A stretch of DNA of 64,000 bases from Roseovarius sp. EL26 (GCF_900327775.1 NZ_OUMZ01000007.1:669606-733605), one strand, 5' to 3'; positions 16,463-26,189 are shown, counted from the stretch's first letter. Numbers and translations: made by a program. Notes: a model not told the origin generated them from the sequence alone.

Positions 16463-18826
16463 ATGCCAGCAGATGGAGGCATTGGCGCCAGTACCAAACG
16501 GCGCGAAGACGTGCGGTTTCTAAGCGGAACCGGGAATTATACCGATGATATTAACTTGCGGGGTCAGGCCTATGTGCATTTCCTGCGCTCGGACGTGGCG
16601 CATGGGGTGCTTAGTAATGTTGATACATCTGCCGCCACACAGATGCCCGGCGTGCTGCGTATCTTTACGGGTGCGGATTTCGCCGAGGTAGGCGGGTTAC
16701 CCTGTGGTTGGCAAATCACCGATCGGCACGGCGAAGTGATGCAGGAACCGGCGCACCCGGTGCTGGCACAAGGCAAGGTCCGGCATGTTGGCGAAATTAT
16801 CGCTGCTGTGGTTGCGGAGAGCCGTGAGCAGGCGCGAGATGCAGCCGAAGCCATCGAAGTTGATATTGATGACCTGCCTGCTGTGGTTGATATGAAAGCG
16901 GCACTGGCGGATGGATCAACCAAGGTCCACGACGATCTGACCAGCAATCTTTGCTATGACTGGGGCTTTGTTGAAGAGAACCGTGATGCGGTTGATGCGG
17001 CCATCAAAGGCGCGGCACATGTCACGACGCTGGAGCTGGTCAATAACCGCCTGATTGCTAACCCAATGGAGCCGCGCGTTGCAGTTGGCGATTTCAACCG
17101 TGCCACTGGCGATAGCACGCTTTATACCACCTCACAAAATCCGCATGTCATCCGGTTGTTGATGGGTGCTTTTGTTTTGGGCATTCCAGAGCATAAGTTA
17201 CGGGTTGTCGCACCTGATGTGGGTGGCGGGTTTGGGTCCAAGATCTTCCATTACGCGGAAGAGGCGTTTTGCACCTTTGCCGCCAAGGCCATGAACTGCG
17301 CGGTAAAATGGACGTCGAGCCGATCAGAAGCCTTTATGTCAGATGCGCATGGCCGTGATCATGTGACCAAGATCGAATTGGCACTGGATGCAGACAACAA
17401 TTTTGTCGCGCTGCGCACGGACACGCATGCCAATATGGGCGCGTATTTGTCAACCTTTGCGCCATCTGTACCGACATGGCTACATGGCACGTTGATGGCG
17501 GGGAATTACAAGACACCGTTGATCTATGTGAACGTCAAGGCGGTCTTCACCAATACCGTGCCAGTTGACGCCTATCGCGGGGCCGGGCGGCCCGAGGCAA
17601 CATTCCAGCTGGAGCGGGTGATTGACAAAGCCGCGCGTGAGCTAAGCCTTGATCCGATTGCGCTGCGGCGGCAAAACTTCATCACTGAATTCCCCTATGC
17701 CACGCCCGTGGCTGTGGAATATGACACCGGCGATTACAATGCCACCATGGATAAACTGGAAGAAATTGCAGACCTGTCCGGGTTTGATGCGCGGCGCAAA
17801 GCCAGCGCGGATAAGGGCCTGATCCGAGGTCTTGGCGTGAACTGTTATATCGAGGCTTGCGGGATCGCGCCCTCAAATCTGGTGGGCCAACTTGGTGCGC
17901 GTGCGGGACTGTATGAATCCGCGACTGTTCGGGTGAATGCGACCGGTGGCATTGTTGTGATGACCGGATCACACAGCCACGGGCAGGGGCATGAGACGTC
18001 TTTCCCACAGGTGATTGCAGATATGATCGGCATTGATGCTTCAATGGTGGAAATCAGTCATGGGGATACGGCCAATGTGCCGATGGGCATGGGCACCTAT
18101 GGCTCGCGTTCTATCGCCGTGGGCGGCTCGGCCATGGTGCGGGCGGCCGAAAAGATTATCAGCAAGACCAAAAAGATAGCCGCACATCTCATGGAAGCTG
18201 CTGAAGCAGACATTGAGCTGAAGGATGGTCAGTTTAGCGTTGCTGGCACGGATAAATCTGTGGCCTGGGGTGATGTGACGCTGGCCGCTTATGTGCCGCA
18301 TAACTATCCATTGGATGAGATCGAACCGGGACTTGAAGAAACGGCGTTCTATGATCCTGCGAACTTTACCTACCCTGCAGGGGCCTATGCCTGCGAAGTT
18401 GAAGTAGATCCTGATACCGGCAAGGTCACGATCGAGCGTTTTTCGGCCACAGATGATTTTGGCAATGTGATCAATCCAATGATCGTTGATGGTCAGGTTC
18501 ATGGCGGCATCGCACAGGGCATTGGGCAGGCGTTGTTGGAAGGTTGTAGCTATGATGAGGATGGTCAGTTGCTGACCGGCTCTTACATGGATTACGCCAT
18601 GCCGCGGGCGGATGATGTGCCGTTCTTTGCCGTGGATCATTCCTGTCAGACGCCCTGTACGCACAACCCGTTGGGCGTGAAAGGCTGTGGCGAAGCAGGG
18701 GCGATTGGGTCGCCACCTGCGGTGGTGAACGCTGTTGTCGATGCCCTGCGTCGTGCAGGCCACGATGTCACACATATCGATATGCCACTGTCGCCGTCGC
18801 GCGTCTGGTCAGCGATGCAAGGGTAA
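16463..18826 (+). CDS. coxL: Form II CO-dehydrogenase-like large (Mo) subunit
   Basis: Molybdopterin-cytosine-dinucleotide subunit of a xanthine-oxidase-family enzyme, 787 residues. The active-site loop at residues 370-376 (nt 17570-17590) is AYRGAGR. Authentic form I CO dehydrogenase has AYxCSFR, whose Cys carries the Cu-S-Mo centre. That Cys is absent here, so this is form II. From the literature as I recall it, roseobacters with only form II do not detectably oxidise CO, and the true substrate is unknown. The MPT-binding GGGFGSK and the C-terminal GCGEAGAIG with the catalytic Glu are present. The gene has a GGGAGG ribosome-binding site and is followed by coxM after 11 nt. Confidence 0.93.
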   Translation: MPADGGIGASTKRREDVRFLSGTGNYTDDINLRGQAYVHFLRSDVAHGVLSNVDTSAATQMPGVLRIFTGADFAEVGGLPCGWQITDRHGEVMQEPAHPVLAQGKVRHVGEIIAAVVAESREQARDAAEAIEVDIDDLPAVVDMKAALADGSTKVHDDLTSNLCYDWGFVEENRDAVDAAIKGAAHVTTLELVNNRLIANPMEPRVAVGDFNRATGDSTLYTTSQNPHVIRLLMGAFVLGIPEHKLRVVAPDVGGGFGSKIFHYAEEAFCTFAAKAMNCAVKWTSSRSEAFMSDAHGRDHVTKIELALDADNNFVALRTDTHANMGAYLSTFAPSVPTWLHGTLMAGNYKTPLIYVNVKAVFTNTVPVDAYRGAGRPEATFQLERVIDKAARELSLDPIALRRQNFITEFPYATPVAVEYDTGDYNATMDKLEEIADLSGFDARRKASADKGLIRGLGVNCYIEACGIAPSNLVGQLGARAGLYESATVRVNATGGIVVMTGSHSHGQGHETSFPQVIADMIGIDASMVEISHGDTANVPMGMGTYGSRSIAVGGSAMVRAAEKIISKTKKIAAHLMEAAEADIELKDGQFSVAGTDKSVAWGDVTLAAYVPHNYPLDEIEPGLEETAFYDPANFTYPAGAYACEVEVDPDTGKVTIERFSATDDFGNVINPMIVDGQVHGGIAQGIGQALLEGCSYDEDGQLLTGSYMDYAMPRADDVPFFAVDHSCQTPCTHNPLGVKGCGEAGAIGSPPAVVNAVVDALRRAGHDVTHIDMPLSPSRVWSAMQG

Positions 18827-18837
18827 GGAGAAAAATC

Positions 18838-19623
18838 ATGTATGCATTTGATATCGAACGCCCCGCCACCATCGCAGACGCAGTGGAGGCATTACGGACA
18901 GAAGAGGCGCAAGCACTTGGCGGCGGTCAAACCCTGATCCCGACACTTAAGCAACGCCTTGCCATGCCATCAAAACTGGTCAGCCTGTCGGGCATTGGTG
19001 AAATGCGGGGCATTTGCCGTGATGATGATGGCAGGGTTTGTCTTGGAGGTGCCACAACCCATTCCGAAGTCGCTGCCGGCGTCGAGGGCTACACTGCCTT
19101 GGCCAGTTTGGCGGCAAACATTGGCGATCCCGCGGTGCGCAATCGCGGTACAATTGGTGGAAGCCTTGCCAACAACGACCCCTCGGCTTGCTATCCTGCT
19201 GGGGCTTTGGCCTCGGGCGCGACAATCGTCACAGACCGGCGCGAAATTGGGTCGGATAATTTCTTTGACGGGTTGTTTGGCACTGCGCTGGATGACGGTG
19301 AAATCATCGTAGAGGTGAGATTTCCGGTACCTGAAAGAGCCGCCTATGTGAAGTTTGAACAACCTGCCTCGCGCTTTGCGCTGGTTGGTGTCTTTGTCGC
19401 AAAGTTCTCCAGTGGCGTGCGCGTGGCTGTCACCGGCGCGTCAGAAGAGGGTGTGTTCCGCTGGTCCGAGGCCGAGGCCGCGCTTAGCGCAAACTTTTCA
19501 GCTGATGCCATGGAGGGGCTCAATCTCGATGGTTCCGGTATGATATCCGATCTGCATGGATCCGGCGCATATCGTGCACATTTGGTGAATGTGATGACGC
19601 GCCGCGCTGTCACCTCTGCGTGA
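18838..19623 (+). CDS. coxM: Form II CO-dehydrogenase-like medium (FAD) subunit
   Basis: FAD-binding subunit of the same enzyme, 261 residues. The FAD-binding segments ALGGGQTLIPTLKQRLAMP (about residues 26-44) and TIGGSLANNDPSA (about 103-115) are clear. It takes electrons from the CoxS clusters and reduces an acceptor. It is the last gene of coxSLM and is followed 25 nt later by a terminator-like hairpin. Confidence 0.92.
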   Translation: MYAFDIERPATIADAVEALRTEEAQALGGGQTLIPTLKQRLAMPSKLVSLSGIGEMRGICRDDDGRVCLGGATTHSEVAAGVEGYTALASLAANIGDPAVRNRGTIGGSLANNDPSACYPAGALASGATIVTDRREIGSDNFFDGLFGTALDDGEIIVEVRFPVPERAAYVKFEQPASRFALVGVFVAKFSSGVRVAVTGASEEGVFRWSEAEAALSANFSADAMEGLNLDGSGMISDLHGSGAYRAHLVNVMTRRAVTSA

Positions 19624-19648
19624 CGTTTTGTAGAACTGAATTGAATTT

Positions 19649-19678
19649 CCAACGCCCTTCATCTTTAATGGGCGTTGG
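19649..19678 (+). terminator. Terminator after coxM
   Basis: Perfect 9-bp stem CCAACGCCC / GGGCGTTGG with a 12-nt loop, beginning 25 nt after the coxM stop and followed by a short T-rich run. It ends the coxSLM transcript. Confidence 0.6.
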
Positions 19679-19807
19679 AGGCCTTTGTTAAATAAAGAAA
19701 ATGCTGTTCAGCTGTCATGTTTTTGACGCGGTGATTGTTGAAATCAGCAATCCCTTGAACGTGGCAAAGTGGGCTGCGCTTGGGAAATCAAAGGGTGATT
19801 TGCGCCA

Positions 19808-20812
19808 TTAATGAGGCGTGGGAACACCGATACGGATTGCAGTCGAAAACCCTTGTACAAGTCCTGTGTCGTTTGCCCGGGGGGCAATACGGCCCAATTC
19901 GCGCAGCTCAGCCAAGGGAAGAGCGGTTTGTACGATCCCACGTTCGTAAAAATACTCAGGTAGAAAGCCATTGATCAGTATGCGCCAGTCGAATTTGTTT
20001 TTTATGCCCGCGGCATCCAGCAACTGATAAATCACGGTTGTGCAATTGGTCGTAACGGAGTTGTACCATTGGGCGTTTGCGCTCAAGTGGTTTGAGTAGC
20101 TGACATATTGCTCAAACAAAGCACGTGCCGGGCTGGCGGGAATATTCATACGGTATAGCTGAACATCCTCTTTTCTGATGTTTGAACGCAGCCCGACGAC
20201 GTCTTGTTCAACTGAGGCCACCGTGGCGAGGGTGTGTTCTTTGAAAAAATCCGCAATCGGGGAAAAACCGCTATCGATTTTGCGGCGTACTTCGACCGAC
20301 CAAGACAGATACTGCCCGTCAGAAAACCCAAAGCTTACGATGATATGGGCAATATTGGGACTGTCCCAATAGGACATGAAAACGTCTAGAGTGTCGATTT
20401 TGCTCAGATCAAATTCCCGCGTGGTCCAGTTTTCGGTGAAATCCTCAGGGCTGCGCCATTCGAATTCGCGGACATTGGTCAGGGTGACGATGTCGCCTGA
20501 TATCTCGCCGGTCACTTGGCGAGCAACATCAGGGGCCCAGCCCCCATTTTTGGGCGGATCTATGGACTGCCACCAAAAGAGAAGAACGCAGAAAGCCACA
20601 CCAAACCCAGCCAAAGCCTGAGTGGATTTTGAACTAAACTGGGCCAAGATGGTGACCAATCCAGTAAGGGCAAAAACGGCCGCCGCCCCGGTGCGTAACT
20701 GGTCGTATCCCGGTAATCTGTACCACAGGGCCATGCTACCCCAGACGGTCATGATCAAAAGTGTAATCAGAAGAGAGATTTTAAATACGATTTTCAAGAT
20801 CTTGATCATCAA
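19808..20812 (-). CDS. DUF4105 (Lnb N-terminal, papain-like) membrane protein
   Basis: A 334-residue protein with three N-terminal hydrophobic segments (about residues 5-30, 40-60 and 65-82), then a large extracytoplasmic domain. The domain matches the DUF4105 / Lnb-N pattern: FEWRSPEDFTENWTTREFDL, MSYWDSPNIAHIIVSFGF and the YNSVTTNCTTVIY motif with its conserved Cys, thought to be a papain-like catalytic Cys. Role in the cell is unknown. It stands alone between coxM and the choline transporter and is convergent with coxM. Confidence 0.78.
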   Translation of the reverse strand: MMIKILKIVFKISLLITLLIMTVWGSMALWYRLPGYDQLRTGAAAVFALTGLVTILAQFSSKSTQALAGFGVAFCVLLFWWQSIDPPKNGGWAPDVARQVTGEISGDIVTLTNVREFEWRSPEDFTENWTTREFDLSKIDTLDVFMSYWDSPNIAHIIVSFGFSDGQYLSWSVEVRRKIDSGFSPIADFFKEHTLATVASVEQDVVGLRSNIRKEDVQLYRMNIPASPARALFEQYVSYSNHLSANAQWYNSVTTNCTTVIYQLLDAAGIKNKFDWRILINGFLPEYFYERGIVQTALPLAELRELGRIAPRANDTGLVQGFSTAIRIGVPTPH

Positions 20813-21024
20813 TTGGCCTGTTATATTTGTGGCAGTCTTTGACGGTATTGATCCTCTATTTTCGCATGTGTTGACAAGTTGAAATGCGATTTTGGAGTGT
20901 GACGCCGGGTTGTCTTGTGCTGATGCGTTTCATGTAATGCGGCAAAGGGTTTGGCTACATCGTCGTCTGATGTCGATCAAGAGAAACATGAAATCCTACG
21001 TGACCAATCGGGCCATAAACAACA

Positions 21025-21051
21025 AAAAGCCGGGCTTGGTACCCGGCTTTT
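21025..21051 (-). terminator. Terminator of the choXWV unit
   Basis: 10-bp stem AAAAGCCGGG / CCCGGCTTTT with a 7-nt loop. On the minus strand the stem runs into TTTTTGTT, a good U-tract, 25 nt after the choV stop. Confidence 0.8.
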
Positions 21052-21075
21052 CTAAGGTGTTTTGATCCGTGTGGC

Positions 21076-22101
21076 TTATGCTCGGGGATCCAGTAACTTT
21101 TCCAAGACCCGATCTTTGGTCACCTGACCGATGATCTGGCCATCTTCGATCACACCGACCGGCTGATCACTATCGCCGATCCGGGCCATGACTTCACGAA
21201 TGTCAGTATCTGGTGCGACCGTGATCGTGGGGGTGGTATTTGCAGGTTCAATCACATCACGGGCGCAGAGGACCCCCAGTGGGTTCATATGGGCCACAAA
21301 GTCCGCGACATAGTCGTTGGCCGGGGCGGAAAAGATTTCTTGCGGGGTGCCGCATTGCACAATCCGTCCGCCTTCCATGATGGCGATGCGATTGCCGATT
21401 TTAAACGCCTCATCCAGATCGTGACTGACAAAGATGATCGTGCGCTTTAGGTCGCGCTGCAGCTCCAGCAACTCATCTTGCAGCTTGGTCCGGATCAGTG
21501 GATCAAGCGCAGAAAAGGGCTCATCCATCAACAAGATCGGGGCCTCGGTTGCAAAGGCGCGGGCAAGGCCCACGCGCTGCTGCATTCCGCCCGAAAGTTC
21601 ACCAACTTTGCGTTCTGCCCAATCCGTTAGGCCCACAAGCGCAAGTTGCTTGTCAACCTGTTGATCACGCTCGGCTTTGGTCATTCCGCCCAGCTCTAAC
21701 CCAAGCCCGGCGTTTTCACGCACAGAACGCCAAGGTAGCAGGCCAAACTGTTGAAATACCATGGCAATATGGTGCTGCCGCATCCGTCGCAGGGTAGCGG
21801 CATCAGAATTGGTGACATCCACCATAGTGCTGCTGTCACTAACGCGCACAGCACCGCGCACCACTGGGTTCAACCCGTTGACGGCACGCAAAAGTGTGGA
21901 TTTCCCCGAGCCGGACAGACCCATCAGCACAAGGATCTCCCCTTCGGCCACATTGAGCGAGCAATCATGAACCCCCAGTACTTGACCTGTTTCGCGCTGG
22001 ATTTCTCCGCGTTCTTTCATGTCATCCATCAAAGGTAGGGCAATTTGTGGTTTGTCGCCAAAGACAATGGAAACGTTATCGAATTCTACTGCATTGCTCA
22101 T
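21076..22101 (-). CDS. choV: Choline/betaine ABC transporter ATP-binding protein
   Basis: ATPase of a quaternary-amine importer of the ProV/OpuA/ChoV type, 341 residues. Walker A is GLSGSGKS (61-68), the signature is LSGGMQQR and Walker B is ILLMDEPFSALDP. A C-terminal CBS-like region begins near VIEPANTTPTITV and ends at the C-terminus. It starts 3 nt after choW. The linked binding protein points to choline as substrate, and no bet genes for choline oxidation are in the window. Confidence 0.9.
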   Translation of the reverse strand: MSNAVEFDNVSIVFGDKPQIALPLMDDMKERGEIQRETGQVLGVHDCSLNVAEGEILVLMGLSGSGKSTLLRAVNGLNPVVRGAVRVSDSSTMVDVTNSDAATLRRMRQHHIAMVFQQFGLLPWRSVRENAGLGLELGGMTKAERDQQVDKQLALVGLTDWAERKVGELSGGMQQRVGLARAFATEAPILLMDEPFSALDPLIRTKLQDELLELQRDLKRTIIFVSHDLDEAFKIGNRIAIMEGGRIVQCGTPQEIFSAPANDYVADFVAHMNPLGVLCARDVIEPANTTPTITVAPDTDIREVMARIGDSDQPVGVIEDGQIIGQVTKDRVLEKLLDPRA

Positions 22102-22104
22102 GGC

Positions 22105-22935
22105 TTAATGCTCCACTCTCAGAACCCGGTCGAGCATGATCGCTACGACAACAATGACAAAGCCGCTTTCAAATCCAAGGGCTGCATTCACAGTGTTCAG
22201 CGCCCGGATCACCGGCACACCCAGACCGTCGGCGCCAACAAGGGCGGCGATCACTACCATCGACAGCGACAGCATAATCGTCTGGTTCAGACCGGCCATG
22301 ATTTGCGGCATGGCATAGGGCAGCTCGACCTTCCACAGTGTCTGGCGCGGGGTTGCGCCAAAGGCCTCTGCCGCTTCCAGTAATGGCGTGGGTGTGGAGG
22401 ACACGCCCAAATGAGTCAGGCGGATTGGGGCAGGGACTACGAAGATCACCGTTGCGATAAGTCCAGGCACCATTCCAAGGCCAAAGAACACGATCGCTGG
22501 GATCAGATAAACAAATGTTGGCAGGGTTTGCATTAGGTCCAGAATGGGCCTCATCACCGAATAGAGCTTAGGCCGGTGGGCCGCTGCGATGCCGATGGGA
22601 ATGCCGATGGCCATACAAACCACACAAGCCGAGAGCACCAATGTCAGGCTTTCAGTGGTTTCTTCCCAATAGCCTTGGTTAACGATGAAGAGGCTGCCAA
22701 CTGCCACGAACAGGCAGATCTTCCAATTGCGCTGCAAGATCCATGTAATGCCGATAAAACCGGCAATCACCAACAAAGGGTGCGGTGTTTGCAATACCCA
22801 CAAGATGGCATCAATCAGCCATTCCATGACTGTTGCAAGTCCGTCAAAGAAAGGCTCCCCGACATCTTGCATCCAGTCGAATATGGCTTTTGAGGTCTTC
22901 CCAACCGGGATCTTGTTTTCTTCCAGCCAATCCAT
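22105..22935 (-). CDS. choW: Choline/betaine ABC transporter permease
   Basis: Permease of the ProW/OpuAB/ChoW type, 276 residues from the ATG at 22935. That ATG has GGAGGGG six bases upstream; the in-frame TTG at 22968 would fall inside a hairpin and is rejected. The N-terminal segment has MDWLEENKIPVGK, and a run of hydrophobic helices follows. The permease EAA-type loop is EAAEAFGATPRQTLWKVELP. It forms the channel with ChoV. Confidence 0.9.
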   Translation of the reverse strand: MDWLEENKIPVGKTSKAIFDWMQDVGEPFFDGLATVMEWLIDAILWVLQTPHPLLVIAGFIGITWILQRNWKICLFVAVGSLFIVNQGYWEETTESLTLVLSACVVCMAIGIPIGIAAAHRPKLYSVMRPILDLMQTLPTFVYLIPAIVFFGLGMVPGLIATVIFVVPAPIRLTHLGVSSTPTPLLEAAEAFGATPRQTLWKVELPYAMPQIMAGLNQTIMLSLSMVVIAALVGADGLGVPVIRALNTVNAALGFESGFVIVVVAIMLDRVLRVEH

Positions 22936-22967
22936 CAGGCCCCTCCATCTTGCATATATCCAAAACA

Positions 22968-22994
22968 AATGGTCCCGGAAAATCCGGGACCATT
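22968..22994 (-). terminator. Hairpin between choX and choW (attenuator or RNA-stability element)
   Basis: 12-bp near-perfect stem AATGGTCCCGGA / TCCGGGACCATT with a 3-nt loop, 17 nt after the choX stop and 32 nt before the choW start. A T-rich run (TTGTTTTGG) follows on the minus strand. Such structures after binding-protein genes usually give more binding protein than membrane components. Confidence 0.65.
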
Positions 22995-23010
22995 CATCAT
23001 CTTATCTGGC

Positions 23011-23934
23011 TTAAAGGTCGAGGGCCGACTTGACCGCGGCCATTGCATCACCACCGTCTTGGGTGGTGACGCCGTCGAGCCATGGGCCAAGCACGTCAGA
23101 GTTTGCTTTCAACCAGGCCGAGGCTGCATCCTTAGGCTCTTCGCCGTCGTTCAAGATTGCACCCATGATCTCGTTTTCCATGGCCAAGCTGAATTCTTGA
23201 TTGTTCAGAAGCTTACCGACGTTAGGGCATTCTGTCACATAGCCAGCACGGGTGTTGGTGTAGACTGTCGCGCCACCAAGGTTGGGGCCAAAGAAGTCAT
23301 CACCGCCGGTCAGGTAGCCCATGTCAAAGTTGGCATTCATCGGGTGGGGTTCCCAGCCGAGAAAGATGATCGGTTCTTCTTTGCCAGACAAGCGGTCAAC
23401 CTGTGCCAGCATGCCCTGCTCGGAGGATTCGACAACTTCAAAACCAGACAGACCAAACGCGTCATCATCGATCATGGACTGGATCAGGCGGTTGCCGTCA
23501 TTACCGGGCTCGATGCCGTAAATCTTACCATCCAGCGCCTCAGATTGTGCGGCAATGTCAGCGAAATCTTTGATGCCCAGATCCATCGCAGCCTTATTTA
23601 CGGCCAGTGTATATTTGGCCCCTTCAAGATTGGCGCGCACGGTATCGACGGTTCCAGCTTCGCGGTAAGGAGCGATGTCGCCTTCCATTGTTGGCATCCA
23701 GTTGCCCAGAAATACATCAACGTCGCCTTCGGCCATACCAACATATGTGACTGGCACGGACAGAATTTTTACATTGGTCTCATAACCAAGCGCATCAAGT
23801 ACAACGGTGGTTGCTGCGGTGGTTGCTGTAATGTCAGTCCATCCCACATCAGAGAAGGTGACCGAGCCACAATCAGCAAAAGCCGCAGAGGCAACTGTCG
23901 ACAGTGCAAGCGCAGAAACGGTTAATTTAAACAT
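23011..23934 (-). CDS. choX: Choline-type ABC transporter substrate-binding protein
   Basis: Periplasmic binding protein of the OpuAC/ChoX family, 307 residues, with a signal peptide MFKLTVSALALSTVASAAFA (cleavage after AFA, about residue 20). Motifs shared with rhizobial ChoX include FLGNWMPTMEGD, with a Trp for the aromatic cage, and FLGWEPHPMN. It captures choline or a related quaternary amine and delivers it to ChoW-ChoV. It is first in the operon. The 236 bp upstream hold its promoter, though no clear BetI-type operator was seen. Confidence 0.9.
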   Translation of the reverse strand: MFKLTVSALALSTVASAAFADCGSVTFSDVGWTDITATTAATTVVLDALGYETNVKILSVPVTYVGMAEGDVDVFLGNWMPTMEGDIAPYREAGTVDTVRANLEGAKYTLAVNKAAMDLGIKDFADIAAQSEALDGKIYGIEPGNDGNRLIQSMIDDDAFGLSGFEVVESSEQGMLAQVDRLSGKEEPIIFLGWEPHPMNANFDMGYLTGGDDFFGPNLGGATVYTNTRAGYVTECPNVGKLLNNQEFSLAMENEIMGAILNDGEEPKDAASAWLKANSDVLGPWLDGVTTQDGGDAMAAVKSALDL

Positions 23935-24170
23935 TGGGGAAGGCTCCTTGTTGAATTTTTATTGTTCGTTCAGTTTCTTGTATAGCCGTATAAGTTTTAA
24001 AAATCTAGAGGCGTATACTGGCTATTCGAGTCGCATAAATCAGAAGTACACCAAGACGTCAGGAGTGTGAACGGAAACGAGAAAATCGACTTTTACAAAG
24101 CATCATGAGTACACCACAGGGGAGAGCCGAAAGCGCTGCAAACTAAGTACACAGGACGGTTTCGTGGGGT

Positions 24171-26189
24171 TTAGCGCCAGAATCTCGTATGGCTGGCAAA
24201 TAGACCTTGCAGTTTCGACAATAGGCGGTTGCGGGCATTGCGTGGCAACGGCGCGTCACTGGAGAGCCGGCCGACGATGACTTCGACCGGGCAAGGCAGA
24301 TCGGTTACCGGATCATGATAGCGAGGATAGTCGATAAGAGTGGCGTGGATCAGGCCATGAAGGTCGGGACGGGCTGTGCGCCGCGCGGGAATGTCCCCAA
24401 GATCACGAGTCAGACCCCAGCCCGCATAAAATGGTGCACCGGTGGTGGTGACGGGCAGGCCGCGCATCAGCGCCTCAAATCCCATCAGAGAGGTCATGGT
24501 CCAAACCTCATCCACATGTTCCAGCAATGTCGATGGATCTGTATTCGTGCAGATATGATCAGCCAGTTCAGAAACCTGTGCCTCAGGTATAGCGCCGGAG
24601 CGCAGGCCTGCCTCAACATCGGGGTGTGGTTTGAAAAGGATTACCGCATCAGGGTTCTGCTGTCGGGTTCGCTCCAGCAGGGCAAGGTTGGTGTTGATCT
24701 GGCCAGTACCCTGTTTGATTGAGGCGTCATCTTCGACCTGTCCGGGCACCAAAATGCGGTGGCCGCTGGTCAACGTACTGATGTCCTGACCGATGTTATA
24801 TTTGCTGAGACCGGCACGTTTGATGGACGTTATTAGCGCCTCGACACGGCGTTCTTGATCGGGGCGCAGGGTTGCACGTTGCGTAATGAGGCGCTCTAAC
24901 CGGCTTTCATTTGTGGGGTCATAATAAATGCCCAAATCGTCACAAACCAGCGATAGCGGCGGTGTTAGTTCCGCCCCTAATCCTTTGGAGCGTAAAAAAC
25001 CGTCTTCGACGTGGGTGACATTGGTTTCATTTGTAGTGGCTTTGCTGGCCCAGATCATGCGCGGGGCATTGGAGTCCTTGGCGGAGCCAAAACGCACACG
25101 CTTATGTGTGCCGAAAAACGTTTGAAACGAGGGGCGTTTCCACAGGCGGATCTCTTCTGCGTGCCATCCGGAGTGATCTTCGCGCCAGCATCTAGTTGTG
25201 GCTTCAAACGTATTAATAACGTCTTCGATTTCGCAGAGCTGGTCGTGGAATGGATTATACCATTTCGGATACAATATCATCGCTGCCGCGAAGAGTTGCG
25301 CCTTGGTCAGGTTGCGTCCTCGACGTGGAAGAGGGCGCGGATTGCGATCTTCGGTCAAGCCCCAGCCCGCATAAAAGGGTTGGCCGAAAACCTGCGGGCG
25401 GTGACCGGCAAAGATCGCTTCAAACCCCATTTGCGAGCTGGCGGTATACACCGCGCATGCGCCCTCTAGCAGGTGCCAGGGGCTGATCGGGTCAGAATGG
25501 AGTTGGATACGGTCGTTGGCATCATCGACCGAGTAATAACCGGCCCGATGGCCTTGAATGGTTTCCGGATGTGTCTTGATCAAGATCTGGGCGCCGGGAT
25601 GCTCCAGCTGGGCACAGGTCAGCATTTCCCTGAAAGTGTTAGCGTCCGCCTGACCGTATTTAACGCTGGCATCTTTGTGTAATTGATCCACCACTAGGAC
25701 GTAGCCGGGATCGGGCAGGGGAGCTGTAGTCTTAAAGGCTGCGTATTTGCTCAGATGAGCCTCGCGCAGGCGGGCGATGGCCGCACGGGAACGGTTCAGT
25801 AATGGGGTGTCATCCAGCGGGTGCGTGGCAAGAAGGAGCTCAAGGTCTGATGCATGCTGGCTGTCGAAGTGCACGCCTTGATGATCGACCATCAGGCCAA
25901 GGGGGGGCTCTCCACTGCGCCCGGGAAACAAGGACCGCAGAAAGGCGTCTTCAATCCGGATCAAGCTGGCTCCGGTTTTTTCTGCCATGGCCTCGCCGCG
26001 GTGGGCATAAGGACCGCGGCCCCAGACCGCGATAAGATCATCGCCTCGCGGTTGGCCCAGCTTCAGGTCATATCCTGCCAGCTCTAAAATGCGCCGGACG
26101 CGTTTTTGTTTTAAAAAGCCTGCGTTGAAATAGTAAGCGCGCCGGGGCTGGTCACCCTGACGCGCAGATTGATCAGGCATGCTGGACAT
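24171..26189 (-). CDS. kpsC: KpsC-type capsule polysaccharide glycosyltransferase
   Basis: Bifunctional beta-Kdo transferase that builds the poly-Kdo linker of group 2 type capsules, 672 residues. It is an internal duplication, and each half has a DLGIYYDPTNESRLE/GVHFDSQHASDLE-like motif and a SKY motif. Both halves also carry DDASIKQG/KDASVKYG-like, FKPHPD/IKTHPET and GRPFYAGWGLT-like sequences. This fits two glycosyltransferase modules. The ATG at 26189 overlaps the upstream stop as TGATG; the longer reading frame to 26273 lies inside the neighbouring gene and is rejected. Confidence 0.9.
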   Translation of the reverse strand: MSSMPDQSARQGDQPRRAYYFNAGFLKQKRVRRILELAGYDLKLGQPRGDDLIAVWGRGPYAHRGEAMAEKTGASLIRIEDAFLRSLFPGRSGEPPLGLMVDHQGVHFDSQHASDLELLLATHPLDDTPLLNRSRAAIARLREAHLSKYAAFKTTAPLPDPGYVLVVDQLHKDASVKYGQADANTFREMLTCAQLEHPGAQILIKTHPETIQGHRAGYYSVDDANDRIQLHSDPISPWHLLEGACAVYTASSQMGFEAIFAGHRPQVFGQPFYAGWGLTEDRNPRPLPRRGRNLTKAQLFAAAMILYPKWYNPFHDQLCEIEDVINTFEATTRCWREDHSGWHAEEIRLWKRPSFQTFFGTHKRVRFGSAKDSNAPRMIWASKATTNETNVTHVEDGFLRSKGLGAELTPPLSLVCDDLGIYYDPTNESRLERLITQRATLRPDQERRVEALITSIKRAGLSKYNIGQDISTLTSGHRILVPGQVEDDASIKQGTGQINTNLALLERTRQQNPDAVILFKPHPDVEAGLRSGAIPEAQVSELADHICTNTDPSTLLEHVDEVWTMTSLMGFEALMRGLPVTTTGAPFYAGWGLTRDLGDIPARRTARPDLHGLIHATLIDYPRYHDPVTDLPCPVEVIVGRLSSDAPLPRNARNRLLSKLQGLFASHTRFWR

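Noticed and set aside
17570-17590. Genuine (form I) CO dehydrogenase
   Set aside because: The active-site loop is AYRGAGR and lacks the Cys of AYxCSFR; gene order S-L-M also fits form II.
24045-24153. Three AGTACAC repeats upstream of choX (24045, 24108, 24146)
   Set aside because: Spacing is irregular, the matches are only 7 bp, and they are closer to the kpsC end than to the choX promoter.
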